NCBI RefSeq assembly: GCF_000699445.3
Contig: NC_067202.1
Span: 1,531,565 to 1,595,564, forward strand
DNA length: 64,000 bases
Source: Schistosoma haematobium
Lineage: Eukaryota; Platyhelminthes; Trematoda; Strigeidida; Schistosomatidae
Direction: 5' to 3'
Positions 13,711-28,100 of this stretch are shown here, one piece after another. The notes beneath the pieces were generated by a model, which was not told the origin of the DNA, searched no databases, and saw only the letters and a program-made list of their open reading frames with translations. A program made the translations under genes and the position numbers. How positions within the stretch are numbered: the stretch's first letter is position 1; every line of letters begins with the position of its first letter.

Positions 13711-16700
13711 GCAGTAGTAGTAGTGTGGTGCATGCTACTCATATTGATATAAGTAGTATATGACGCGAGTTAAAAACGTAATGTCTGGCAGCAGAAGATG
13801 GGAGAAGATCAAGAAAGGAAGAGCGGAAACACAGTGCAATTTGAAAGAAAACGCATGAACAATGAAATGTGAGACAATGGATTGATGTTTGCAACAGAAA
13901 CAGTCCAGGTTGATATGATGGATTAATATTTTGCAAATTAACGATTTACTATATAGTTTTTCTATTTGGTGAAGTAGCTCTGTAATATTGGGCTAAGTAC
14001 AATTCAGTTGTCCTCATGTTTGTTCTCCTTCACTACAGTAGTAGTAGTAGCAGTAGTACTCTTATGTATGTGCTTCCTGTGGCATAAACTATTGGTTTAT
14101 TATGTTTGAGCTCGATCACGACGGGATCATAGCTTAAACCTGGTTCTTTTGAATCCACAGCTCCAGTTTTTTGTTTCACTCCATTTAACAATCACATCTC
14201 TTTAAAGGGTTTGGAGCTATAACACAGATTATTCTTACTATGATGGATTATGGAATAGTTACAATGAGTGTTAGCTTTCTATTGATTTAAATCACGAATT
14301 GATCTTAGTTAGACCACGCTTGTAAAACTGGAAGCATTCAATGACTGTTTCTCATTAGAACTCTAGAAGTTCAATCGTGAAGCTAGTCACTAGTGAACAC
14401 ATAATTATTATCAAAATAGGGGAATTTATGAAGATTATAGAATTTTCACAGTTTTAATCACAAACTTAAACTCTAGTGAGAAGCTGTAACTAGTGGAGTT
14501 CAATCTGTATCAGAAGTGAGGTCATTCATCAAAAGGAAATGGATGGGAGGTGCATGTATACCATTAGATATCTGGCGTTCGCATATGAGACCGGAGGTCC
14601 TGTGTTCGATCCCTGGCGGTGGGATCGTAGGTGGGCGTAGATGAGAAGTCCTACCCTAGGATGAAACAAATCCCCTATACTTCTTTATTTTCAGTGGTTG
14701 TTTTTAACCAAAACCAGTTTGTGATATAAACTATGGGATCCAGACATCTTAAGAAACTCCTTCCAAAAGTAATAATCTTTAAAAGGTCACTCTAATATTT
14801 CCTAAATTCATACTTAACTTTTTCATATTAAGAAAACAAGTATCGTTAGGGGTTCCCTATTTACACCTGTTACCCCTAATGGGGCATAGGCCACCGACCA
14901 GCACCCTCCAACCTATTCTGTCATGGGCCTGCCTTTCCAGCCCTATCCGATTCTTGTTCACTCTTCTCATATCTATCTCCGTTTCTCAGAGTAATGTGTT
15001 CTTTGGTTTTCTCCTCCTTTGGCCTTGAGGACCCCAAGTGGGGGTTTGCCTTGCGATGCAGTTGGGTGCTTTCTCAAAGTGTGTCCTATCCACTTCCAGC
15101 GCTTCTTTCTGATTTCTTCCTCCGTCTGGAGCCCCCTCTTGGGGCAATGACGCTCCCAAGCCCCTTAGAAAACTAACTCACTAAAAAACGCTAAACAGAA
15201 AAAAATAATTCAAACCGTTTAAACTCTTATCTCTGGGAGTTAGAAGGTCTTCATTTAGAAATGTTATGACGCCTCATAGTGAAAGCCGAGTTCCTCCGGA
15301 AGTCACGAGTCTGATGTCCCTTCTGACAATCAGAGCAACCATTAATTTAGGTACATGGAATGCTCGTACACTGTGGGAGACCGAGTGAGTCATCCAGATT
15401 ATTGTTTTTACCCTGTTTTACGGTTTATTTTGAATGTTTTTTTTCTTTTTTTTTCTCTCTCATTGATTAGATGCTCCAATACTTGAAATGGATGGTGATA
15501 TGGTATATGTAGTTGATTTTGAAGAACAGATCAATAAATTAATTACACATACAGATGATATTAGTTTACAATTTAAAACAGAAACTAATCTTTATGGACA
15601 AACGGATCATTTACCATTATTCTATTCAGTATCTCGGGCTGATAGATCATATTTTCGTGTAGATTTAGTTAATGGACAAATACGTGTTCAAACCAATATT
15701 AATCATAAAGGCAAATCAAATGCATTCGAGGTAGATTGAATTCTTGAACAAATTGACTTTAATTGATATATATGCTTTTAGTTTTTATTACTTACTTACT
15801 TACTTTCGCATGTTACTCCCAATGGAGCATAGGTCGCCGACCAGCACTCTCCAACCTACTCTGTCCTAGGCCTTCCTTTCTATTTCTATCCAATCGTTGT
15901 GGAGATGGTTACATTTTCATAGACTAGAATCATGGACTGATGTTTGTGTTACAACTTGTAGGTTTGTGCCCTTATCAGTGTATGACGTAATTATACCGCT
16001 GACTAGACAACAGTGACTACTCGACCAGATCAATGACGCATAAGAACTCGTACGAGTAGTCTAGAGTCTCTCTCGGTCCTTCTATTTACTTAGCACTACC
16101 TGTTGAGTCCAGAACACCAATCTCAGCATCAGCGATATGAATCATGTATTTCAAACATACTTGGTTTATATATAAACCAAACAGACCACATCACAACACA
16201 AAATAGGAAATAACATTTGTACAAGATCTACCCAAAAGTGGTTGTGATTGTGGGATACTGTAATGAATGGACTGGGGCATAACTGAAGAATGGTAAATCG
16301 TATAATAGTAGTCAATGGGTAAAAATATAGCTTATAATAAGAGGAATATGAATATGCATAGTTTAACTACTTGACAATTATACAATAAGAATATACATAT
16401 AGTATTAGTCCATAAATAGATCCCAACAGTTACCATTCATTATTCTCGTCGGGATATAACAGTCTGTTAGACGTCGAATGAAAATCAATAAGTACTTAAC
16501 AATTGTTTCATCCTAGTATGAGACTATTTAGCCGTATGCATCGATGATCATACCAAGGACAACATCTAGGACCTTCAGATTCTGAATTTCATTGATAAAA
16601 CTCGAACTCCAATCCACTGAAGTTACTAACGGTTAAGGATTTCCTCAACAACAAAAAAACTGGATGTTTGAAGTTTGATTCTTCGTGAGGTCGTGGATGC

Positions 16701-19124
16701 AACTTACTGAAGAGTCCCATATTAGGACAAAATAGATATCCAGTAATTACTGGCTTTCAATAGTACCTTAAGTTAAATTAGTGTTTGATAAGTGTTATCA
16801 ATAAATTAAATCAGTTCCCACAAAACCCCTACAAATATATTTGCTCAGTGAAACTGGTTTCTCTTATATAAACGGTTTGTCAGTTTTGTTCTATCTAAAT
16901 TGAACTTACATTTTGGATTGTCGATATCAACTGAAGAGAATTGGAGAGTTATTTTTTGTATTATTTCAAAACTACTTTATAATTTCCACTTGTAACCTCA
17001 TCATTGTGTGATGTGTGCTACTTATGTTGACATAAGTAGTATATAATGCTAGTCAGGAATAGAATGTCTGGCAACAGAAGGTTGAGAAGATCGAGGAGGA
17101 AAGAATCGGAACAGAAAGTAATTGATATGGAAATGCAGGAACAATGAAGTCTGAGACAATTAATGAACATTTTGCAAATGAAGTATTGGCGTATGATTTT
17201 TTTCCTATTTTATCAAGCAATTCTATAATTTTGTGCTAAATATATTCGGTTCTCCTCTCCTGTGTTATCCTTTACTACATTAGGACTATTAACTTTACTA
17301 CTTAGTCAAGAGTTTTGAATAGAAGTTAGATATTGACCAGAAGTGGAGGAATGTGAGACAAATCCTATGCATGTATAAGCTAGTGACTTGTTGGAATCAG
17401 AATTCAGTGGCATTTGAACTAAAGTGTACTAGGTTCTAGTCCAAATATTCACAGGACCATTGAGATGATACGGCCGAGGGTGGAGAGAGTCAGCCCACCT
17501 CCAAATGCTCACATGGCCACGCCTGTACAGCCACTTTCAGCAAAGTCCTACTCACTGCCTTCTCTTAACACGGGTGTTGTTTGTGAAATTGAAAGGACGA
17601 AAAGCGAATGTCCTGTGTTTTAACCGGGTTAGTGGATATAGAGGATCCACTTAGGGGAGTTGGAAAATCCTAATTCCAAACCAATGGTGCACATGGGCTC
17701 CAGTATCCTGAAGGAAGAAACGGTGTATGAATCAGTCGTTCGTCACCGACTACCATGTGACTACATCTCCTTATGTTGCTCCACTGTCTTCTGCATTATA
17801 CCTTTAGGTTGAAGGCTTGAAGAGTGGCCCCCAAAGAAAACCATGTGCATCGGTTTGGCCACCCGGGCGATATCACAGTTACATATAAATCAAGTGACTT
17901 GTGTGGCGCATATGTATTCGATGCCCCATTGTACCAATATTTATGTATTCAAATCAATAAATAATTGCGATGGCAGGTATATTTAGCTGACAAATCACAA
18001 ATAAAATGAAACCTCCATCTTGGATCCTTTGAATTTTTCTTTTTCTTATGGAATTCCCCCTTTTTGCTATCGATTCTTTTGTTGTTTCTATTCTTTTTTC
18101 ATAGGAATTCTTTCTTCCAAGTGATACATTAAATGATAATCGTTGGCATACATTACATATTGCACGTCGTGCTGATTATATTGTCATCTCTGTTGATAGA
18201 GCTTCAATAACTGGTAAGTCAATTGAATATATGTAATATATTATATCTGAACAATGTGTTGGGGACGTTGGATTCCCAGAACTCATTTGGGAAAGGACCT
18301 ACGTTTGTAATTTAATTTGAAAATTTGAATTTCTTTGCTTTCGCGCCAAAGGCGCTCCTGTCACCTTCATGTCGTATTTCCCACTGGGAAATATCTTAAA
18401 TGTTATTGGTCCGTTGCGTCTTTTAGTGTGCTTTTTGGTAACTTTCCCCAAGGACGGTTTCGCACTGTATATATACGTTTTGAATTGTGTTTGTCGTTAT
18501 CGCTCGTTTCTGGCTGTTTTGCAGAATGTACTTCCCATTCCGAGCTTGAACTTCTCCCTCTAGTTAGCGGGGCTGGGACGCATCAATAGCTAGCTTACTG
18601 TTATTTGGTCATCGAGTCTTGTTTTTATTCGCCGATTAAGTGATTAGCTTCAAACCTAGCACAATGGAACTATTCTCCGATTAGATCTAGAACATTTTAC
18701 AACTATCATATCATTTTCATGTTCTCAAGTTACTGTTCCATCTTCCAGGTCCGGATTGATTATGAATAATGTATGTATGTAGAGGATCGAATCGATTCAA
18801 CATCATACATAGTTCTTTACAGTAATGCATTATCTGTACAAAATGAGCATACTTCGTAAAAAAGACAACTTCTAAATAGTGAGTTATACATCCATGGAAT
18901 CACCTTCGATTGCCAAATGAATTCATTGTATGAATCCTGTAGTAATCAGCTGTATTTCACTCAGTGAAGGAAGAAATTCTACAAATCACTGTGGTGTTTA
19001 CTTGTTGAGTTTCACAGGGATTAAATTCACAATAGGCTATAAATATCTTCTGAAGGTCCGTAAATAAGTACACATACAAACATACGCTTATTTGAAAGAA
19101 TAACAAGCCAATTGAGAGATAAGT

Positions 19125-19160
<36 letters not shown>

Positions 19161-22100
19161 GTTAGCTAAAACTATCTTAGTTTACATTCAAAAGGTGAAT
19201 GGCTAAATTCATGAGGCAATCTAAGCTAGACCACCATGGAAAACCGGAAAGCCGTTTCGTTTTACTATGGGACTCCTAAATAGTGCATATCTATGATCTC
19301 ATATACATGAATCAATCCCAAGACCTTTGATTACTCGCGTGAACACTTAATGTTTAGACCACTAAGCTAGGATTCGACGATATTTATGTCTAACATCGAT
19401 CTTACACAATCCTTCTTGATCGTGAATACGCACTACCAATACTAGGACGAAACAATCATCCAGTACTTCCAGTTTTTCAATGATAATCTAGCTTAGATTG
19501 ACTGATGAATTCAACTATTCAAATTACTACAATCTTCACAAATCTTCATTCTAATAAGGATGTAATTGTTATCATTAAATCTTCTTTATTTTTGGCTATA
19601 CTGACAATGAATTTTCAGATTGTTTCAATTTACCTTCTCTTGAAAAATAATCTTTTCAGGTCGACTTCTAATTGATACACCTTTAAGAGGTATGCAATGG
19701 TGGATAGTTGTTAGGATAAAAGAGGGTGTGCAAAAAAAAAGAAAACAATTCTTAATTTACTATTCACTTGGTGATTAGAACACCTACAAAATATAAATTG
19801 TAGATAACTGTTTTCATTTTTTTGGGAGGGGGTAAATTTTTTGTTAACATGAACTATTTAGACAAATATATATTGTATTTACCAGTATGGGTTTGTGGAG
19901 ATTGTTGAGTTTTGATTAAGATCATGAATTGATTGATGTGAGACCACTATGGAAAACCTGGAAGTGTTTCGCATCCATGATCCCACTCGCAGGACTCGGA
20001 CCTAGGACCTTCGGTTTTGTTCGCGAATACAATGGTGGACGGTCGCACAATATCGTGGATTGATTAAAGTTAGACATTAACACCGTTAGATGCCGGGTCA
20101 GTAGTCTGGGGGTTAACTGTTTTTGCGTGAGACCTAATGTCCTTGGTTCGTGGATGCGCGCTGCTGAGGAGTCCTACAGTAAAACGAAACGGCCGTCCAG
20201 TGCTTCCAGGTTTTCAGTGGTGGTCCAGCATCAATCGATTCATGATCTCAAAAAATATATTGTACTTATCAGTTTATCTCATTAAATCATATGTAGAAAG
20301 AGATATCTACTTGATATTATCCTTGGTAACATAGAATAATGGAAGTTTAAATAATGTACCAGTATCTATCTCATTAGTAAATCATATTTCTTAGATAAAC
20401 TACACATCTTTTGCAATACTTACAACTGTTTTTTGTGTTTTAATTACAATTTAGTAAGTAAAGTCATATGAACCCTTTTGGTTGTGTTGTGTTAATTGTT
20501 GATCTTTCACTTGGAATACTTTACTGTTATCATCTAATTACAGGGTTTATAAATGAAAGTCACTTTTCATTGTGTTATTTGATAAGTCAGTCAGCTACAA
20601 CGTAGGATCAGGTACATATATGTATCGGTCCAAGTTGCCAAACCGCATTAGTACAACAAGATAAACACCGAATTCATAGAAGTAGTTAATTCAGTAGTGG
20701 TGGTAATATATAAAAGAAAGATTACATATAAGGACATAGTACAGGAAGAAAGAGTTAGTCGGTAGAAAGAAAGATATGAAGCGATTATAATCTCATAGCT
20801 TAAGGGAAGACAGAGAGCGCATACACCGACGCCATTGTGATGGATTCTGAGCCATGTCACACACAGTCTCCAAACATCGGTCACGACAGTTACGCGGACC
20901 CCAACTAAGTAGTCTGTATCTACCAACATGGCTCACACCCGAAGTTAGTGTCTTCAAGTACTGATACCACGTTTTGGTTCGGCCACTCCTAACTTTCTTC
21001 CAACTGTCTCCAACACTAGTCATTTGATTTTATTTGATAAACTGACAAAAACTATCCTACATTCATAAATGATCTGTTCAGTATGTATATGAACAGTAAT
21101 GGTAAGTCGATTAGTTATTAGAATAATCAAACAAATGACTCAGATGAAATACTATCTTATATAAGGAGGTATTCAATTACTTGAATGGTTATAATATGTG
21201 ACCAAATACCTTGTGTAATGCTAATGAATATTAAACAATAGAGCGATGTCCATACAGATTCAGTAGTGATTGTTTTTGAGACTCTCACACGTATATCGAT
21301 CACACTAGATCATCTTGTCAGATCATAAATACCTAATACACCTTGATCATGGATTGTGTTCTGTGTTACCAACATCTGTACTAATCATAAATCGAATGAA
21401 ATTACAATAATGTAATGACAATAGAATCTAGAAGGAAGAACAAAACCCCTCACTTAAACCATGAAAAAGGTGATTAACATGACTGTTAACTGTTTACAAT
21501 TAACAAATCAAAATCATGTATGTAATTTCATTGTAACAAGCATACAAACTAATATACAGTTCATATTTTTTAGTCATTCATAACACCAACTATCTACCCA
21601 TCTATCTATCTATCTATCTATTAACCTATATATGCTTGCTTACTCTTGTTATTCTTCCTGGAGGAGCATAGGCCGCTCACAATCATTCTCCATCCAACTC
21701 TGTACTGGATAATCTTTTCCAGTTACTATTCATCCTTTTTTATGTCTTGGTCTTGTTCTTTTCTGTTCCCCTTCAGGATTCCAAGTTAGCGCTTGCTTTG
21801 TGATGCAATCTGATGATTTATTCAATATATATATACATATATATTCATACAACTAATATTTTATAATTGTGATGGATTAATTGAAATCATAGTATTTCAA
21901 CAATTGTATTCATGAGTCGATTTAAACTAGATCAACGATGCACACTACCACTGATGATTCACATACTGGGACAAAACAGCCGTCTAATGCTTTCAAGGTT
22001 TTCAATACTGGTCTAGCTTAGATTGACTCGTGAATTCAACTGTTAAAATACTAACATTTTGTTGAATTATGTAATCATAATTATCGTTATTCAGTGTAAT

Positions 22101-25100
22101 TCAACGCCTCCATCAAATACTCTATTACATGTAGTCTTGGTAACAAGCGCATTCAATACTGGTGTTATCCTGTTGCTCCTAATCTCTATTTCTCATCCTC
22201 ACTCCCTCCTCCTTTCCTCCCTTCCTCATTCATTCACTCACTCCCTCCCTCCCTCCCTTACTCTACATATAACATTCACTTAATACAATCATATTTTTTA
22301 CCTCATTTATAAACAGAATTTTCCCATTTGCATCAAAATAACAATTTATTTTATTTCATAGAACGATTCAATATCTGTGAGTAGCAATTTGATTTAAAAG
22401 CAACCAACCAACCAACTAAAGACTATGCTACTCTAGTTTGTTTTTGTTTTTTAATCACTTTTCTTTTTTGGTTCCTGTTTTCTGTTGTCATGGCAACTGT
22501 GTGGTGTGTTGTGTTGCTGTTTCACTTTTTGAATAACATTTGAAATGTCATAACACATGTGATAGTGATTGGTTGTTTGAATGTTGGCGCCAATTTGATT
22601 TTTTGTGCAACTACTTATTTAACTTATGATAATAGTAATGATAAGTGTATTATGTGTATATGCATTAAAGTATACGTATGCCATGTGCATACAGTTACTG
22701 TCAGAGAAGTCCTACTCACTACATTCACGTAAACGGGGTATTGTTTGAGAATGTCTGGTGCTTTAACCGGGTTGGTGGATATGGAGGATCCACTTAGGGG
22801 AGTTGGAAAACTCTCATTCCAAACCAATCGCGTGCATGGAACCCAGTATTCTGAAATAACAAATGGTGTATGAACCAATTATCGGTCACCGGCTACCATG
22901 TGACTGCATCTCCTGATGTTACTCTACTACCTTGTGGATTAGACCTTCAGGTCAAAAACTCCGTGTGTGGTCTCCTAAGTAAACCATCTGCTTCGGTTTG
23001 GGCAATTGGGGCAGTATCCCAGCCCTCAAAGAAGTCGAAGGATTCATGTGGCGGATATTTGGTGCCTCCTTGTACCAATGTTTATGTGTTTAAACAAATA
23101 AATAAAATGTATGTGTGTGCGTGTGCGTTTGGTCTTAAGTTTAATTCTGCATCAATGATGACATTAAGAAAGTATTGATGTAATTCAATAGTTGAATTCG
23201 CCTCGCACACGAGCTCTTAACCTGTAAACCACTGAGCCGTTATCCAACGGTGTTAGTGTCTAACTTCAATTAATCCATGTAATCACGTCACCGTCTACCA
23301 TTGTCTTCAGTGGGTTACTATTTCACAACAGACACGGTTGAACTCCACTGGTCACGGTTTCTTACTAGAACTCCAGTAAGTACCTCTTGAAACCAGTTAC
23401 TAGTAAGCATATCTTTATTAATATCAGAAGGGTTTTTGTGTGGAAATTATAGAAATTTCAATAGTTGCGATCATGATTCAATTGAAGCTAAACTACCATG
23501 GAAAACTGAAGACAATGGTGGGTGTGTCACTCAATTTCGTGGATTGATTAAAGTTAGACATTAACACTATTGGATACCGGCTCAGTGGTCTAGAGATTAA
23601 GCGCTCGCGAGGCAGGATCGTGGATGTGCACTGCCACTGAGAAGTCTCACAATAGGACGAAACGGCCATGCAGTGCTCCCACGTTTTCCATAGTGGTCTA
23701 GCTTTAATTGACTCATGATCTCAACTAATGAAATTACTATAATATACACTAAAAACCCTCTTTGATATTAAAATTTTGTTTGTATACACATGTAAAACTT
23801 AGACTATAATCGATGTAGAGCGAATGAGCTAGTTGTAATCTAAACACATAAACATTAGCACAAGGAGGTACCAAATATATATACACCCCACTTCATTATT
23901 CGATTTGTATAAGGGCTGGAATACCATCGAATCTAACTGTAAACAGCGATATCTTTCTTTTTGTTTGTTTGCTCTGTTCCTTCATTTATCCAGTTATTCT
24001 CCTAATTTGTTTCCTGTCTGATTAACGCAGGAATATACTGTTTTATTATCGTGTGAATATAAAGTTATTTGGCACTATGTGCGTGTGTGCGTGTGTGTGT
24101 GTGTGTGGCGGTTGTTTGGATACTACTGATAGTTTGGGTTGTTTTTCGCAAGAGCTAAAAAAACCTGCTTTATTTTCTTAACCACAAAAACCAGCATTTT
24201 CTTTCTCAATGCTTTAACACAAAGTACTGGCATTATATTGACTAGAATTTGAGTTGTGTTAAAAGTTGGGGGGGGGGGGAGTTGATGATCTAGAATGAAA
24301 CTATTCTCATTCATACATAACTCTAATTTGATACCTTAATAGTTCTATAATAGCAAGTAGATTTCAGACATGGATTTGATAGAAGATATAATTGAATTTT
24401 GTAAAGGATATCAAAGGATAAATCTGAAATAGACTATTATTATTTGAATTTACTAAGTAGTGTGTTATGTGCTACTGATATCGACAGATATAAGTAGTAT
24501 GTAACGTCAATAGAAAGTGAAATACCTGGTGGCAGAAAGTTAAGAAGAGTGGAGAAAAGAGAACGACAACAAAGAACAATGGAGTGCTTACTGTATGGTT
24601 CTCAGATTATACTAAGTGATTCTGTAACATTTGTATTCGAATACACTTGGTTGCCCTCGTTTGTGTTCTTGTTCGCTACAGTAGTATGAAAGGAGTTACA
24701 TCCATCATTTCATGGAAAGAAAATTCATCAAACAACAATTTGAATTGATTAGTTAGTCTGTTCAGTAATTTGTTGTTTTCTGGTTAGCGTTTTTTAGCGA
24801 TTTGGTTTTCTACGGGATGGGGTCACTAACCCCATGCCCAACCCTTCTCCTTTATCCGGGCTTGAAACCGGCAGTAGCCCCAGAGGGGTTCCAGGCGGAG
24901 TTAGTAATTTATTGTAAATTCAAGAGATTCAAGATCTGAACAGTTTCTTTGGTGTTCTATAAACTCTGATCGAAAAATCTTAGAGATCTATTCGATACTT
25001 TATAGTTCAATAACTCGACTTCACTACACTATGGATATTACCAGTTCAATGGGATCTCATTTGTTTAATACAACCCTCCCCTTTTAATATTATCTTCATA

Positions 25101-28100
25101 AAAATGTTTATTTCGCTTTATTCTTTTACGATTTTAATTAACACAAATTCATTTGGTATTGTTTACTTGTATTTTCTTATTGTTGTTAAGAGCTGCAATT
25201 CATCAGTCTGAGATGGTGGAGAAGATTTGTAGCTCAGGTGGATGATTTTGATGGAGTTTTGTTCTCTGAGCTCAGAGAACAAAACTCCATCAAAATTCAT
25301 CAGTCTCTTATTGGCATATGTACATCCTGTGCATATTGTCTTGATATTGCCTTAAGTCACAAGCATTATAAGCAAAGATAGATAGTTGCTTGTAGTGGAA
25401 TACAGGACGTATGTTTCGTCCTATTTTTGGGACTCGTCAACTGGATGTACCTGCATCCCAGAGTTGATATGCACTTTGGACGAAACGGGCGTCCCATATT
25501 CCATTGCTAGTCACTATCCATCTTTGTTTATAAATGAACATAAAGATTAATATTTTTGAAAGATTTAGACTATATGAATATCTATTTTTAGTACATTTGT
25601 TTGCACCATGAATTGATCTTAGATAGACAAGTACTAAAAAAACCAGGATAGCTGTTTCGTCTTTGTATAGGACAGCTCAACAGTACCCATCGACGATCTG
25701 ACAACTAGAGATCGAACTCTGGGCCGGTGTCGTGTATGAACACTTAACCTCAAGATCACTGGGGCGAGATCTTAATGGTTGACATGGTTAACTTCAGTCA
25801 AACCATAATATCGCATAACAGTCTTCCACTATACTCAGTGGATAACAACTGTCTAACGCTCAACTTCGGTACAGTCATCTGGTCACGACTTCTAATCAGA
25901 ACTTTAGAATTACCACTAAAACGCAAAAATCATTGAATAGTTGTTTCATTCTAGTATGGGATTCTTTATCTGTACGCATTAACAATCACATCAAGGATCC
26001 AACTGAAGATCATCACGTCTAACGGCAAGTATATGGGCTTTAAATTGTTGAGACAACATCCATTGGTTTACAGGCCTAACTTTAACCGCTTAGCGATAAC
26101 ACTCTTAGTCCATTATCCAAAACCCATAATGTCATTATAGTAATGAGATATTGTTAACATCGACCAATTAGTGGACTTTGTTTAAAACCAATGGAGTATG
26201 AACCTGTTTGAACATGATAAAAGTGAAAATTTAATGCCGACACCGTATCATATTGAAATTTTACACCTTTTGAAGATTACCAAGAAGTCTCTCACGAATT
26301 TATTCAATAAAATAGGTTAGGTGTTTAGCACACCCAACAAAAGTCTGCTTATACTATAGAAACATGATTTGTGTATCGGTGTCAGTATAAGTTGGTGTGT
26401 GATCAAGTAGTTATTAGTGTGATATGGTCATAGAACTGTATTATCCAGTCATCTAATCTAGTTAATCTAGATAAACCCAATTATCCCGAGGAAAAAGATT
26501 GAATTTACTTGAGAAACTTAATTTCTGAAAGCCATATTATTGTATTAAAAACTTACTTCGAGGTTTATCCAAATAGGGGACGATGTGTATAGTAACTTTA
26601 GATAAAGAAGTATTTCACGTATTTATGATAGCCCATCTACAATTACATTCCATTTTTCATACAAGCTTAGATTTGTTATTAGGTTGCATCAAATCATTCA
26701 TAGCTTTTCGTATATTAAATTCTTTATCTTGTTGTATTAGATACATAATATTTCATCCTATCATTGTGTTGTGTACCAGCGAGTAGTTTTGCGATTCAGA
26801 TTTTAACTACTGATAAACAAATAAGTAGTTAAAGTCTTTTATTAAAAAATTAGATAAGTATGATATTAATTTTCGAATGTTTTTTTCTTTTCATTAAATA
26901 GGGAAAATTCCTCTCCTTGATCCTCATGATACATTTCAATTAATAGCTCAACAAATTTATTTAGGTAGTGCTGGTCCACCAAATTTTGGTTATTATCAAG
27001 ATATTGAGACAAAGAAAATTATGTTACCACCTGGACCAAAATTTATTGGTGAATTTAGAAATTTTTATTGGAATCAATATGATTTAATTGGTACTAAATT
27101 ATTTCCAACTAAATATATTACACATTTATTAAATCCACCACCAATTCGACATAAATTTCCTATATGGCCAAGACAACAAACTTATTCAATTACATGTAAA
27201 TCTGGTTTAATTTATGCTCATATGAATAAACCAATTACAATGAAAAATGGTGGTGATACATGGTTAATTGAATTTAAAACCAATTATGATGGTGTATTAT
27301 TTCGAGTAAATCTATTTCAATGTTGTTATTATGATTATAATTTACTGAATAATAGAGTGGTATAGATTAACTGGTGAGAATAAAGATAATCGTTGAATGG
27401 AACTCGTCATTTTATACATCAACTTTATTGATTATGAAAAGGTGTTTGACAGTGAGGATAGGAGGATATTAAGGAAATGTCTTCGATACTATGGAGTACA
27501 TGAAAAGATTATCAATATCATCCGGAATTCATACGATGGACTACAATGTAAAGTCGTGCATGGAGATACATTCCAAGTGAGAACCGGAGTCAGACAAGAC
27601 TGTCTACTCTTTCCACCTTTATCTTTCTTTTGATGGTCGACTGGATTATGACGAGCTCGATATCTGAAGGAAGACATGGAATACAATAGACAGCTTAGAG
27701 TCAATTAGACGATTTTGACTTCGCAAATGACCTAGCCCTCCTATCGCATACGCACGAACAAATGCAGATGAAGACAACTAGTGTAGCAGCAGTTTCTGCA
27801 TCAGTACGCCACAACATACACAAAGGAAAAACCAAGATCCTCAAATGCAGCACCGAGAACATCAACCTAATCAAACTTGATGGAGAAACTATGGAAGGGA
27901 TGGAAAGTTTCACGTATCTGGATAGCATCATGGATGAACAAAGAGGATCTGATGCAGACGTAAAGGCGAGGATTGACAAAGTAAGCGCCTCATTCCTATA
28001 ATTGAAGAACATATGAAACTCAAAACAACTTTCAGGATCTTCAATACGAACGTGAAGACAGTTAGTTATATTGCAGGGAGCCGAAACGTGGATAACTATC

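Noticed and set aside
13418..13763. Poly-Tyr or poly-Ile protein
   Set aside because: It is exon 3 running through its donor into an ATT microsatellite; the EGF part is real, the homopolymer is intron.
20793..21023. Small host gene on the minus strand (76 residues)
   Set aside because: The same peptide recurs at 39442-39699 and 48930-49115 in different states of decay: it is the coding end of a non-LTR element.
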